Positions 40,413 to 54,235 of a stretch of 64,000 nt of DNA are shown piece by piece; within the stretch, counting starts at the first letter, position 1; each line of letters opens with the position of its first letter. Both the position numbers and the translations under genes were made by a program. The notes under the pieces are model-generated. The model saw only the letters and a list, made by a program, of their open reading frames with translations. It searched no databases and was not told where the DNA came from. The stretch covers positions 1,148,585-1,212,584 of the forward strand of contig VXAA01007177.1 of the NCBI GenBank assembly GCA_013399115.1. The letters run 5' to 3'. The stretch is from Anseranas semipalmata. Its lineage: Eukaryota > Chordata > Aves > Anseriformes > Anseranatidae.

Positions 40413-43400
40413 GTATTTGCATTTTTATTACTGTTTGTGGGTTATGTGTACATTTTTGTGTGTTGAAGTACGCTGTCTGTCTGATTTCTAATTTGAGGCA
40501 CAAATATCTCTCTCTTTCAATTCACCACGTACATTTCAAACAAGCTACTCATGCTATTATAAAAACTCCATAGTATTTTCCTCTTCTGTTGATTTTTTTT
40601 TTTATTCCATGCTTGTCTCCTGTCTGACTTTAATAATTTTAGTTCTTTAATACATAAAAAATGTAAGTAAAATATGCCATGTATTACGGGTATGCACCAA
40701 GTCAACTATAATGCAGTATATCTGATATACACTGACTGTCATGCTTGAGTGAATGTTAATAGAATTTATTCTGAAGGTACATGTTAGAGACATCTACTGT
40801 TTAACTATTTACTATACCCTTAAGATGAAAAGTGGGGTTGTCACTGCATATTTCAGGTCACACTGATGGCTCAAAAACAAATATGCAGATTCCATACAAA
40901 TCTGAATACCTGAAGCTAAGAATACAGCCAGGATATGTTTCATGCTGCGGTATTCATCTCACTTTTGACAAAAGCCAAAAAAGTTTCATGTAATTCATTT
41001 CACGCTATGATGGGCTGGGTCTCAGCCAAAGAGTGAGATACAAGAATCTGGCAAAAAAAGCAATATAGAGATTCTGTTACCCAGAGACCAGTGATGGCAC
41101 CGTGCAGGAGACACTATTGTCCTATTGTTGTAAAACAGCTGAGAGAGAGAGAGGTCAAACTATATATTTTTCCATCCACTTCTCTCCTTAATTGCCTTCA
41201 CTTCAAATCAAGGGTAAGATAAATTTATAAATTACTTTAAATGATTAATTATAGATGTGTGATATGAGCAATACAGTTACATTGCATAATTTTGCATGCT
41301 ATTATCTTAGTTTAAAAAACATTTCTAATATATTACGAGTAAGCTATACATGTAACCTGCCAGCATCGTTTTAAATACTGACTTGTGTCACTTCAGCTTA
41401 TTTGGTAAGGCAATAGCTATTTTGCAGAGGGTGGGGCTTTTTTAGTTCAGCACAGTTGTTTCTAACCGCTTGATTCTCTGAATGTGCAAATTGTCAGAAA
41501 ACGTTAAAAGTTGTCTTCTAACTAGTGAGCTTATTACTTTCTAATTTTAATACATAGCATTAGCAAAAGCATTTTCAAAGTATTTGAACATAAATAAATT
41601 TACTAATAAAAATGGGACTTATTGACCTATTCTTTTACATCTAATCATGACAACTTATATTTTAAAAATAATTTTGGTTGTAAGCCTTACATTTATGACT
41701 TTCAATGTATTTAATCAGATTAATTCAGTGGTACTGATTACAGTTGGTAGGATATAAAATATGAAATAAATAACTGACCATAATTCTAAAAATCTAGAAA
41801 AACTCTTTCTGAAGAAAAAATTGAAGCCCTCTACTTCTCTGTATGATATAATCAAAATATACCTCTCGATTAAGTGTTGCCATTAGTTTCAGTATTTACA
41901 GAAAAATAATAGAAAAAAGTATTACTGTTTTTCTGCTAAATGCAACTTCATGAATAATAAGCAGAGTTTGATAGAGTTTTGTTTAATTTAATAAAAATCT
42001 TTGCAGAAACTAACGGCAGTAGGCATACTGTTTTAATTGGCATGATTACGTTTTAATTGGCATGAAAAAAATTAAAGACAAGGATTTTAACTTCTAACAA
42101 TGGTAAAATAGAGGGATATGGTTTTTAATATTACTTTCATCTAAGGTGAACAGTGTGGAATGGAAATACATTAGAATGAAATGTCAGTGGTGCGTACAGT
42201 TTAATCTGTGAAATTTTGTCCCCTGTGCTGAATATTACTCTGTCTCAATTGCATATTAAACAACCCTATCAAGGCAGGCATTGGCATCTGCTGTGCTGAC
42301 ACAAATTGTGAATTAAATGAAATTGATGTCCTCTGTCGTATATTTATGAAGACGGACCATTCTCTGAAGTATTCTGTTTATGAAGAATTTATGATTGCAA
42401 ACTGTTCCAGAACAAAAAAGTGGCAATAAATTCTTTTTTGTGACCCTACCCTCCAAGGGCATTGATTTCACCTCCTGCTGCTACTTTTGTTACAGCATAA
42501 AAACAATAGCTAGCACTGGATTCCACCGAGGGTCTTCAAATTATCAATATTTGCACCATGAAAATAGAAGGGTATTGCCAAGAAAGCATGTTTTTCTGTT
42601 ATGATCTCCTAAAGATGTTATTTACAGAATGCCACATAGTAGATTAATGTCTGTTGATCTAATTTTATTTGTGTTTTAAAGCTTATCTTTGGAAGCTAAC
42701 TTCATTATTATAAATTATATTCCAGCAACTTTCTAAAGCATGTATTTTCAGCAGACTGGGTCACCTAAAACTGTGTCTTCATGTTACAACAATTAACCAC
42801 CACTAATTATCAGTTTAAAAGGTTATTGGATGTGATTGTCAGTGTATATTCAATATTCTACAACCAGTAACACAGGTCTAGTGCTTATAATAAGTGTCAG
42901 ACTGACAGCCTCTTATAGGTCAGATAAAATAGTGCTTGGCATAGAAGAAGCAGGCAACAGCATATCTCCCTTGTGATGTTAAAGGATTGCCTTTCAAAAT
43001 ACTGGAAAGGAAGGTAACTTTCTATCTCTGGCCTCTTCAGAATATTCATTACCATCACAGCGTCCACTATCAAAATGTTATTCAGCTGTTCTTTTATTAG
43101 AACTACTACTTCGAAAAGCTGTAGTAAATTAGTTTCATTAGTGATCAGAGGTGAATGTTTATTCTGGTCCATTATTTTTAAAGTGGATGCTTAACATGGA
43201 GAACTTAAATCTGAATTTAGTTGCGTAAATAATTGGCCTGATGTTCAGGAACATCAAGGGTTTGCAATTTCTAGCTTATTGGTGTCTGGATGAGTTCATC
43301 CACTTTTAAAAGCAAGCCAGATGTTTTGTGACCTAACCACTCCTGTACGCAGCTTCAGGGCTGCAAGTTTGGAAACTATGACCTGACAGTTTATACCTCA

Positions 43401-43873
43401 AAAAAATATTTCAGTAATGCAATGTTTCGCTGAAAACATAGATGGTACCTTACGTAATAGCTTGGTGGCCTCAGTGCTTATAGTATTTTCTGTTCTTACA
43501 GCCTAGAAACTAGTAAGTCTTATGGCCATAAGTATCTAAAGCAACTGACAAATTCTGTAGAGCAACTAGTTTACGAAGTTATGTATCATTTTGTCTTCTC
43601 TGTCCATAGTTGCTCTTAATAAACATTGATTTATCATGCTTCCAGCAAAGTCAATGACCCAGAGAGAACAGCACTGGGGCATAAGTGAAAAACAAGGATA
43701 CAAAAAATGAAATTGATTGAAACAAGAAACAAAGAATGAAATTGATTGATATTAGTAGTAATTTAAAAATAAAAATATCTCTAGTCATCTAACAGATGCT
43801 TCTTGTTGCACATTAACCTGTATATGTTTTGGTACATAAGACTAATCTATGTTTTCTTTATCTGATGCATTAG
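40413..43873 (+). other. AKAP6: AKAP6 intron C-D (3,461 bp)
   Basis: The donor is GTATTT and the acceptor is CTGATGCATTAG. Inside are two tandem copies of TTTTAATTGGCATGA (42031 and 42051, 20-bp period) and two copies of AATGAAATTGATTGA at about 43706 and 43738. The rest is AT-rich without recognisable repeats. Part of it (about 42270-42420) has an even composition free of simple repeats and could be a conserved non-coding element, which cannot be judged without alignment. Confidence 0.9.
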
Positions 43874-44098
43874 AAAACCCTAGGAGAGAAGATCCAAGAC
43901 ACAATGGTAGGGCACAGTGGGTTAGGTCCACGTGACCTGCTCTCGCCTGAAAGCGGCAGCCTGGTAAGGCAGCTGGAGGTCAGGATCAAAGAGCTGAAAG
44001 GATGGCTGAGAGATACAGAGCTTTTCATCTTCAATTCCTGTCTGAGACAAGAAAATGAAGGAACAATGAATGCTGAGAAACAACTGCAATATTTTAAG
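43874..44098 (+). CDS. AKAP6: AKAP6 exon D, linker and start of the next spectrin repeat
   Basis: This exon encodes 75 codons in phase 0, from KTLGEKIQDTMVGHSG to MNAEKQLQYFK. The acceptor is GATGCATTAG|AAA and the donor is AAG|GTAATA. The first residues finish the helix from exon C. A Gly/Pro/Ser linker (GHSGLGPRDLLSPESGS) follows, then helix A of the next repeat with its Trp (LEVRIKELKGWLRDTELF). From knowledge of the family, this repeat belongs to the part of mAKAP that binds nesprin-1alpha at the nuclear envelope. Intron retention would end after seven extra residues. Confidence 0.96.
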
Positions 44099-46530
44099 GT
44101 AATAAAAAAACAATCATAGTTTTCCTAGAGACTCTTCTTTATGGTAGGATAAAATATTTATCTTATACATAGCATAATGCGATGCATGGACATATACAAT
44201 CATCCATTCATATTTTCACCTTTATTTATGTGCAATGTGTTCATTCATTTTGATTTTGTTAAATCTTTGCAATAATATTTATTCCTTAGACTTTTTGTAA
44301 AAGAGATCTTTAAAGGGCTAATCACACCAAAGTTGAAAAGCAATATTATTCTTTCATCCTACTTCACTATAAAGCTGAGATTTATGAGAAGCTTTACTCT
44401 GAATTTCACTTCCTACATCAGTTATTTTAATTAATATGTTGTGTGGCCATCACTTTAATATCCTATTTCTCTGCATACATGACTCAAGAATAGCCCATTG
44501 GAAGTCACATTTACAGAGGTATAAATTTAGCATAGCTGAGAAAACATTGAAGTTTGCTGTGAACAGATATGTGGAAAAAGGCATGTACACGATGAGATTT
44601 GCATTAGTCTAGGCCACATCTTAAGCCGAAGCCTGGAGCTTTGTGAAAAGTGGGGAAAAGAATTGTAGTCATTATGCTATATTCAGATGGATAAGCTCCT
44701 TCAGCTGAAGGCCATCATTCAGCTTTGCAACTGATGTAGGGGAGATTGTATGTTTTGTTTTATTCCCCAAAAGTAGTGGGACAGTTTAGGAAAGAGGGCT
44801 ATTAAGTTAGCAAACAAAGCTGATAGAACCATGTGATTTTATTCTGTTCATAGCTATGACTTTTAAATAAACCCTCATCTGAGTCCTCATTACAGGTCAC
44901 TTTACTCTGCAAGTGATCTTTGACCAAAGAATAAGAAACGAATCACAAGTAATTGTTGAGCTTTAGAGGTAAAGAGGTTTTTCTCTTCCACTAGTACATC
45001 AGGGTGTCTAGGGCAACAGCACTCTTAAGGCAATGGACAATTTATTGAATACTCACCTCAAAGAGCAGGTTGCAAACACTTCCAAACAAATATTTTTTTT
45101 AGACAAGTGTGCAATAAAACAGCCATGGAAAACTGACAGTCTTCCCAATTAGACAGTCTTTAACTCTTCCTTTTCCAGTCATGAGAATTAAGTGGGAGGG
45201 TTGTGTCAATGTAGATAAAGTTGGTGGTTTTTTTTCAGGTTCCTGAGCACTGAATACAATTTTAAGTTTTCTTATGAGATCCATATTGTTTTGTCTTTTT
45301 TTTTCTGATTCTTGGTCTTCTGCTGACAGGGAAAAAACCATGCTGATTCTATTTATTCTGTGAGCAAACATAAATGCTAGTGGTTGTGAAGGGCTGTTGA
45401 TAAACCTGCAGAAGTTCACAGCAATAGATCCATGTTTTCAATAGGAAATGCTGGATGGTTCTTATTTCTGTGGAAAATTATGGCATTTATATAAATACAT
45501 AACTATGGATTTAAAAATCTGATTTCAGACAAACTTGTTTTTAAAGTCCTAGCTATATATATGTAAATGAATATATACATATGAACAAAACTACTATAGC
45601 AATGTTACTTACATATTTGGAATGTGCATAAATCTTTCAAATGAGGTCTTTATATATGATGTCATACCAAGAGCTCTAGAGATGTTAAACAGGATCGTAC
45701 CACCCACCATGATGTAACCAGGGTATTTCATTACTTGGTTGATTATCTATTAATTACATAAATAATACATTAATTATTTTCAAAATGGTAGCCATTAGAG
45801 TATAAAAAATAATTACCTATCAAATATGGTGAGAGCACATCACTTTGTCATATATATTAAACCATCTTTGTCTCATTAAATCTGAAATCCACTATAAGTA
45901 AGTTTTCCATTCTTCACTGATCTCCTGGGGAAGTGTATAAAAGAGAAAATGGATATAATTAACAATGCTGCAATGTATAATACATATATTTGAGAAAGAA
46001 CATTTAGAACATTTTCAAAAACATTAGCTATGCCACTAGTAGGAAACCTGCTGGGGTTTAGTCTGACTTACTTTCCACTTAACTTAAGAGTTTAACCTTA
46101 TTACTGCTTTGACTGTGGTAAGTGAATCATTGTTTCTTAATGGAAATTTATTGCATGGCACCATCCCAATTATACGCATAACCATTGTACACAGAGAAAC
46201 ATTTTTAATAAAATAATCTCAACAATGCTGTTGATTTTCATTCTATAATGTTATGTTTTAAATTACACTTATGCCTTAGGAAAAACAGTTATTTCATTTT
46301 TCTGGTGTTTTGCTTTCATTTTTCACTTGGAGGATGAATTGAATGTGTAGTTCACGTGCAGTTGGGACCCAAGATGAGAACACTGTGGTGGAAGGAGGAG
46401 TTGTTAAATTAACTAGTAGGAAATTATTTTGACTTCTTTCCTTTTATGAGAAATCATGCCATATTAATTTGAGAGTTCTTTTTATTAAAGAATGTACTAC
46501 TGCATTACTTTTCTTTGCGATATTGCTATG

Positions 46531-46780
46531 CAATAACAATACTTAGCATTTCTATAGTACTATCCTGCCAAGGACCTGTACTTGCTGTATAAACATTAAT
46601 GAACTAAACCTCATTAAACCTTAAAGGTAGGAATTATTGTCACTTTTTTATAAATGAGGGAAATAAAATGCAAGGAGATTAAGTAACTTTTCCAGGCTTT
46701 CACAGAAAGCCAATGGCTGTGTTAGGGCAGAATCCAGCTCCTGTGACCCTAGTCTTTGGCTCTAACTACAAGGCTTCTCT
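46531..46780 (-). mobile_element. MIR-type SINE, long but diverged copy
   Basis: Read on the + strand, the phrases come in the order of the reverse complement of MIR: AATACTTAGCATTTCTATAG, CCTGCCAAGGACC, AACCTCATTAAACC, GGTAGGAATTATTGTC, ATAAATGAGGGAAAT, GGAGATTAAGTAACTTTTCC, TTTCACAGAAAGCCAATGGC and GGGCAGAATCCAGCTCC. The match covers most of the element, including the core. MIRs are ancient, tRNA-derived amniote SINEs moved by L2-type LINEs. No target-site duplication is evident at this age. Confidence 0.75.
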
Positions 46781-49700
46781 TCCTTCCTTCCTCTAGATTA
46801 CTCTCAATATATTCCATTTTCATATGTAATATAAACAGACTGCTTCCTTGCACTAACTGCTGTTTCTTGTTTCTATTCAAAGTTCAAATCCTGCTGAATA
46901 TGTTTGGATGATTTTTTTTTCCATTATTATTAGCATATTTATATATTTGAATTATTAGAATATTATTAGTTATGGTCATTACCCAGCTTATGTAAGGTCC
47001 AGTATTTCCTGGTTTTGTGGAAACTATGTGGTATACTTTGGTCAGCCTAGTAATCTCTATGCAACACAATGTGCAGCTAGTCTGCAGAGCCATTTTGTAA
47101 CCCATTCCACCAGCTTTCAGTGCTCCTGGATGCTTCACACATTTTCATATTTAGTTCCAAGGGAGAGGCACAAACTTTACTTCAGTCTATAGTGACACTT
47201 GCTGGCCATTCTACAGCAACATTAAGTGAGCTTCCAAATGTTGCCTAACCCAGACTGCTGTCAAAAAGGGAGAAATAGTGAACACAAGTTGCATAGCTGT
47301 AAAGGAGGAAGCATGGGTGTCTTACTCCTGATTTGCTGCAACATAAAAACCAGATGACTCTGGACCAAGAAAATCAAGAGAATGACTTAAAATTTATGAG
47401 ATCTCCATAACTGCAAACATATATTTATTTTATTTATTCATCCTTTTTATTTCTGTTCCGCCTTTTGAGTCCCTGGAGTTCATGCTTTTTGCTTTCCACT
47501 GAAACTAGGAGGGCCAGAACTAGAAACATACTTTTTAAATGAAATACAAGATTCTCAGGTAAACACATAATTCTAGCAGTTGAAAGACCTAATGTCATGA
47601 GACTAATAATTGGCACAACTGATTTCCTAACCTAATGATGTATGGCAATTTTGTGGGTCAGGAGAGACTTGGAACAGGAAAGAATGAGGAGCAATAATAA
47701 AAAGAATTCACATTCTTTCATGAAAGTTTCAGTAAATCTCATTATTTGAGTTAGATCTAGCCAGAAATGTGTGTACTTGTTGGCTTGTGAGTAGGTGTGT
47801 TCTGCCACATTTGCTTTTATGTGTCTGAGACTTCAAAAAGCATGCTGTTTTCTGTGCAAAATACCCTCCAAAAGACACCAAGAGAGCCTAAATAATTAGT
47901 CATATATTTCTGTTACCTATAATAAAACTTATGACTTTAAGTGTTCAATATAGAGCAATGACCCATCAGCATCAAAAAGATAGTTGTTATGACATTGGCT
48001 TACAGGCCAGCTACTCAAGAACAACCTTAGACTTGTCAGTACCTGTCCATTGTGGTATCCCTTCTCAGTCATGTAGAGCTAGAAAAGCTCCTGTTGCTTT
48101 TGGTAGCCAGATTTATAAAGTCTCTTCTTCTCTTCCCCCTCCAAACTTGATTAAAACAACAGAACAGGATTTTAGCAAGAGATTTTCTGATCTAATGTTC
48201 TTTGGCAACAATAAAGTTGCATGTAGTTTTCTGATCTGATTTTATGTGAACCAAGAAGCAACATGCTCTCTTGTCATATCTGTGTCCTAAATCTGTATTT
48301 GGGTCTTTAAGAAAGAGATGCCTGGTTTTCAGTGGCACTGGAAGCCTGTAGTTCCCATTGACTTTAGTCTATGTATTCATTACAGGAATAAGACAAAATC
48401 ATTTGTACCAAAATATGTCCGAAACACTTTCTCATTTAATATTTCTAAAAGTCAATGGTGTATTGAATTCCATAGCTAGTAGAATTTGTTGCCATCTCTG
48501 TTTGCCTTGTAAACACTGTAAATTATCAGATGTTTGTAGCTATTTCTAATGACTCACTCAGAAGCATATGTTTTCATCTTCCACTAAACTGGTGACTGAG
48601 CATGCCAGATGATGCAGTGCCATTAAAAAAAGTATTTCTGATCACCATCTCTTATTTCTCCATTGCCTTACGCAACTGAACTTTCTGAAGAAGCAATATA
48701 GTTTGCATTGGTAATTTGTAATCAATCAGTTAATTGATACCTCTTCTGATGTTTTTCGTTGTAACTGAAAAGTTTGTGTAAGTCAGCACTGCACATCTTA
48801 AAAACAATTCAGTTAAACAAAATTCTGTTGAATAAAACAAGAGAGTTAGTTTGGGAGCATGCAAGATTATAGCCATACTGAAATCAAAGAAAAATATTAA
48901 CTTTGAGTAGAGGTTTGGTGACTCAGAGATTGGAAAAATGTTCCTACAGGTGCCAGGAATCACTTTTGCTACTGCATTTTGGATGCTTTACAAATTTTGG
49001 AATGATGTTGCTGGCAGAGCTGCAATCAAAGAGTAACAGAAATTCAATGTGCATGTAACAAAAGTATGCAAAACAGTTTCCAACAGAAAGTCCAAAAGAA
49101 GTCAAGCAGGATTTAATACTTTTTATACCTCTAAGATGATAAAAATGTTGTAATAATTTTAATAAATTTCTCAGAAAGAGTGTGACTTCAGAGCCCTAAG
49201 TCTTTTCACAGATGAAGAAACGTTTACCCAAATTTTGTTTGGATTAAATTTCAACAAACAAGAAGGCATAAAGTGTTAAATCTTATGAAAACCAGACAGG
49301 ATTCCAAAGTGAAATATAGCTTGATTCCACTTTCAAAGGTTTGAAGCAAACTCAGACTTAATATACATAACCTACAACCCCAAAGCAGCAATTCTGTAGG
49401 CCACTTAAATGAGAATCCACCTCTTTATAGTAAGGCAGCTCAACATATTTTTTTTTTTGCCAAAAAAGTGGTATTTGGCTCTAACACGAAGTTTTTTTAT
49501 ATCTCAAAATTTGGTTTTAATATACTCAAATACTCAAATACTCAATACTTTATATATAATCACCCAGTACTTAATATACTCAAGCATATCTCAAATTTTG
49601 ATTTAATATATTTATTAGTGAAAGAAAGTTCAGTTTGTGTTTCAATAAGCTCTCCATTTTAAAGGCAACAATAATACAACTTACAGTTCCCATTTAGGAC

Positions 49701-50005
49701 TAAATATCTGATCTGAGATAGCAGATATTATTCCATCATCCCATTCGGACTGTGAAGCTTGAACTGTGAATTCAGATTTTTATTATGCTGTTACTTAGTT
49801 TTTAATTAATCAAAATCTCAAAATTAATTATAAATGCTATCTGGTTGTCTAAAACCATTTTTCCCCGCAAAGTTCTCCCTTTGCTCGGGAAAGAAAGGGA
49901 CATAGATGATCTAGCCACCAGGGATGGTTAGATATGATATGCTGCAGGGTTCCACAGAGGTATCATAAAATATGTACATGCATATGTTACGTCCTTCCTT
50001 CTTAT

Positions 50006-50039
50006 GTTTTTGTTGTTGTTGTTTGTTTGTTTGTTTTTT
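50006..50039 (+). repeat. (GTT)n/(GTTT)n repeat
   Basis: TTTTTGTTGTTGTTG is followed by TTTG units and a T run before AAGG. It is low-complexity sequence. Confidence 0.85.
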
Positions 50040-51611
50040 AAGGTACTGTCCCCTTATTTCTGGTGTACTAACATGATTACCCTGCAGACAGCATAGCCAT
50101 AGGGTAGAGGTAGGATAAAACGGGCTAGCTTTAGATACCTACACTGCAGAGATCTTGTCTGAGCCTCTTTTATAGTAATTGGAAAGAAACAAGCACTTTG
50201 GGGATGCAATTAATCTGTCCTGTTTTAGACATCTGGCTACAGAGAAGACGAACTGTACCTCAGAATACCTACTTCTAAATGACTAGCTCAGTCAAGTTCT
50301 CCATTAGATCAGATAAATCCCACTCAAGGAGTGAGCAGGAATATCTTTACGACTTGGGGGACTTGAAGATGTTGAGCCAACTGCAGAAAGGTTGACTGCT
50401 AGTGTCTGTGAGGTTCCCCCCCACTAAGTACTGGCTTATTTCTTTCTCAGAAAAGTTGAGCCCCAGTTTCTCTCTTAGCCCTCCTGAACATGCATCAGGG
50501 TGCTTATCTGAACCATTTCGTTCTTGTTAGCTGGAACTGACGAGAAGGTGGCAATGCGGCTGAGGCATACTTGTCCCTGTCTTCCTTACTGTACTGGAAT
50601 AGTCTGCATTTAATTCTTATGTCATGAGTGGGCTTCTGAGACTTGAGGTCTGACTCAAGCTGGGTAAATCAGAAGACATCCTAGAGTACAGAGAAAGCTG
50701 TTCCAGTCTGGCCACTACAAAGTAAAACCTGCAATTTCATAGTGACAAAATGGCTTACAGTTCCTTTCCCAGCCTTTTGTGTCATTGGTATCTGAAGTCC
50801 TTAAGCTACATTTTCCCTCATAGTAATGGTCTTTTGAAGAGTCAGATATGTGGAAGTGAAAATAGCAGACTTGGCTTCTTTTGAGAGAACATTCTCAGTT
50901 CCATCACTTATTGTTGTCATTATCGTTGACGATACAATTGATTTTCTTCTTTTGACCTACCCAAATGACTCGTTGAATGTGCAACTGCTTATTCTCCTGC
51001 TATTGCATTGGAGATCTGTTTACTGCAAAACCAGAAACTTCCTCTTCAATTACTATCAACTTGGAAAAGGAAAAGGAGAATGAAAAGAAAGCAAAAGGTG
51101 ACAAAAGAAAAAGAGAATGAAATATTTTCCCTGAAAATAGGCCAAAATTGAGTTGCACTAATTTACAGTGCAAGTGAAAAGTGAGGGTCTTTGGTTTGGC
51201 CTCTAAGCTTTATTTCCTTTGTTAGTGATAACATATAGAAAAACTAGTACAGTATGGACTGGAAATATGTGAGAGCTAACAAAAATTCACTATACTCTCT
51301 CCATTAAGGTCCACTTTGTATGACTGCATGTGATTATATGATTTATTTGATTGTCTATAACTGCCCCTTTGGAGCCATAGCATTGCATTTTCTGGTGCAA
51401 ATCTCTCCAGTATTAGTAGATTATTGATTGAATAGTGTTCTCTGGAGCCATTAAATCCTACTAACGAGGTTTTTCTTTAATTGGTGGATCATTGACCTAG
51501 TAGACCGTTGTCTAATTTTGGTTTCAGTACTGGACAGGTTTCCCAAGTTTCATCTTTGCAAGTAAGTTAATAGATCATTGTCCCAATAGGAATAGTATTA
51601 TAGACTGTATT

Positions 51612-51738
51612 AATACCTTTACTCACACTAAAAATAACTTCATACTGCCAGGAAATCCATTGATTTTAGTAGAATTATTTGCACGGTAAAGTGTAATTCA
51701 GTATGAGTAAGAATATGAGTGTAAAAAGAACAGGCCTT
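51612..51738. repeat. Degenerate interspersed motif copy
   Basis: This segment contains TAATACCTTTACTCACACTA, CCATTGATTTTAGTAGAATT, ATTTGCACGGTAAAGTGTAA, TATGAGTAAGAATATGAGTG and finally AACAGGCCTT. This order of phrases (an 'attgacttcaatggaatt'-like core, a 'gagtaag' block and a 'caggcc' end) is one I recognise loosely from reptile and bird introns. The family name is not known to me. Confidence 0.45.
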
Positions 51739-54205
51739 CAGTATACACTCTGAAGTGTTATTGCAATCCTTATCAGGTATATTATGTATCACAAGTATGA
51801 GATGTCTGTCAGGAATGGGATTTGTGGACTGGCAACTTATTACTAGAGACAGCAGAGTGGCTTAGATTATGCCTGCTGCATAGTCAACGTAAAAAAAAAG
51901 TATGTGAATTCCTGTCCTTAGCAGGATGATTCTCTTACTGCTCTGTTAGGAAAGTGCTGCATTTCCTCACCTCAGAATAAGTCTGAAGGTCTGGTCTCTA
52001 TTCTGATAGATTTTCTGTATATTTCACCAACTACTGGCAATGCAATGTCATTTGTAGTGTACCACCTTCCCTTTACCACGGTGATGCTTATTTTCATGTT
52101 CTGAGCACAAAAAAGCAATGTCATTATGTTCTCTATTCTGAGCGTCAGTGAAGGAAAGAAAGCCTGTTTCATGCCCTCTTTGTTTTCATCGTATCTAGCC
52201 TCCTCATCCCAATCCTGTTTGTCCAGGCAATGGAAGAATGGCAGTTGAAGGTGCAAAAAAACAAGTAATGCTGAGCCTCTAAGACCATCATACACAAACA
52301 GTCACCATTTCTAGAAAAGCCTGCTTGTGCATGTACAGATGCACATGAAAGCACCATAATATCTTTTCCTCTGTTTAGCCCTGAACAGCTCAAGCTGTAC
52401 ATTTTTGAATCCAGGCTAAATTTGCTTCACTGACACAAGAAAAGAGCCAAAGGAAATCTCTTTTTCCTTACTCATTAGATGTGTTTATTTTCCCTTTACT
52501 GTCACCCTGCCTGGCCTGAAGTATCCAAAAGATTAGTCTAATTTATTTTATGTTCACTGCTTTCCCATAAAAAGGTAATACCAATGCACTGCTGGATGCT
52601 TTTCTCCTGTAATTCAGAATAGGGTAAATTCTCACTACATTTTGGAATAAGCCAGGCCCATCGCACAGAGACAGCAAAAATGCATGTCTACCATTTGTAG
52701 GGGAACTAGAGAAAGAAAGGGATTAAGTACAATATCAACATCTGAACCTCAGCCTGAGGGGTACAGGTATTGATGCACCTCCATGCAAGGAAATTTTCCT
52801 TTAAAACCTGTTATGTAGCTCTGAATCAGGATAAAAATTTTTAGAACTGTTCACTGAAAATGGCTGAAATCGATACCTAACATTTTTTAGGCAATTGGAG
52901 GGTTTCTTTGCATCTGATGTGTGATGTATGTTGAGAAACATCTTAATTTCTTTTAAGCTGTAATTCTAAGTGAATTCCAACAACTGGAAGTAAAGTCGAG
53001 CCTAATTTATGCCTCACTGGATTGGAAGGTTTTCACTTGTACCCTAAGTTGTTTCTTCTCTTGAATTTCAACACACGCTCTTTTGAAACTCTGCCCAGTG
53101 TGGTTATCTAGCAAAATTTCAAGTTTGTAATGTCCACTACAGGGAAATGATTTTTTGGGTAGTGTGGTTTAGGATTCATCACAAAAGCAAAACACAGCCC
53201 CGCTATTTATCATACCTGTCTGATGCTCTCCCTACTTTTATTTTAGCATTTTCTGGGGGCAAAAAAAAGAAGCCCTAACAAATTGTACCGCTTCTTTCAA
53301 TATTTCTCCTTTGCATCTGTTTCTCTGGAAAGAGAACTTCTCAAATTGAATGAAAAGAGGGCATGAACTGAAGGCATTTATAAACACAAATAGTGCCAGA
53401 GTAGAAAAATGGATCCTCCTGCCATCACGTCTGGCTTCTCTGTCTGAATGACTTGGCTTATCCGCTGGAACCAAATTAACCCCAGCTTTGCCATAGGTAG
53501 TAAATAGCTCTAAAATAGTTGTGAAAACTAATCTAATTAATCCCCTACCTCAAACACACAAAAAAATAAGGCTTGCAAAAGGTACGTTGTATTTCAGTAA
53601 GGAAAATGCATTTACATCCAACACTGTTTTTCTTTTATTTTTAAAAGTTACCTTCCTGTAATTGCACACTAGTTTAGAGCTAAGATAGGAGCATCTTAAC
53701 AATAATGGGCACTTTTTTAACAGATTATTGCCAAAAGTGCATTCTTTATTCCAGGGAGACACTGTAATAGATACCAGCGCTTTAGTAATGATACAAGCAA
53801 TCTGTAAGCTATTATAGTTTCTTTTATAGTAACTTAATCTTCATATTGTTTTATATGTCTGGAATTTTAATAGTGTTTTTAATTTATGAAGAGAAGTATA
53901 TTACATATTACTAGTTACATGGGAATATGAGCTAAATATCAGACCATTCAACTGTATACTTACAAACAAATATTTTGAAGTACTTAAGCATAAGGAATAG
54001 AACAAAGAAATTAAAGAATGCTGTACAGATATAATAGCAGCATTTATGGACTGAGCCCAGCAGCATTTATTCTGGATTGTTTTTGTTTTTTTTTTGCTGC
54101 ATATACTGTACTTCTGAAGAAAAATGTGAAAAAAAACCACAGGTACTTTTAGAATGCTATTTAAAAATGAATATTTTATTTAAAATAAATATATTTACTT
54201 AACAA

Positions 54206-54235
54206 ATTTATTTGCATTATTGATTGCAAATAAAT
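54206..54235. repeat. Inverted repeat of 11-bp arms containing an octamer
   Basis: ATTTATTTGCA (54206-54216) and TGCAAATAAAT (54225-54235) are exact reverse complements around an 8-nt loop. The left arm runs into ATTTGCAT (54210-54217), the POU/octamer core, and the right arm holds the near match ATTGCAAAT. It lies in very AT-rich sequence. Confidence 0.75.

Noticed and set aside
50850..51083. 77-codon ORF with a hydrophobic stretch
   Set aside because: A chance ORF in T-rich DNA with no matching context.
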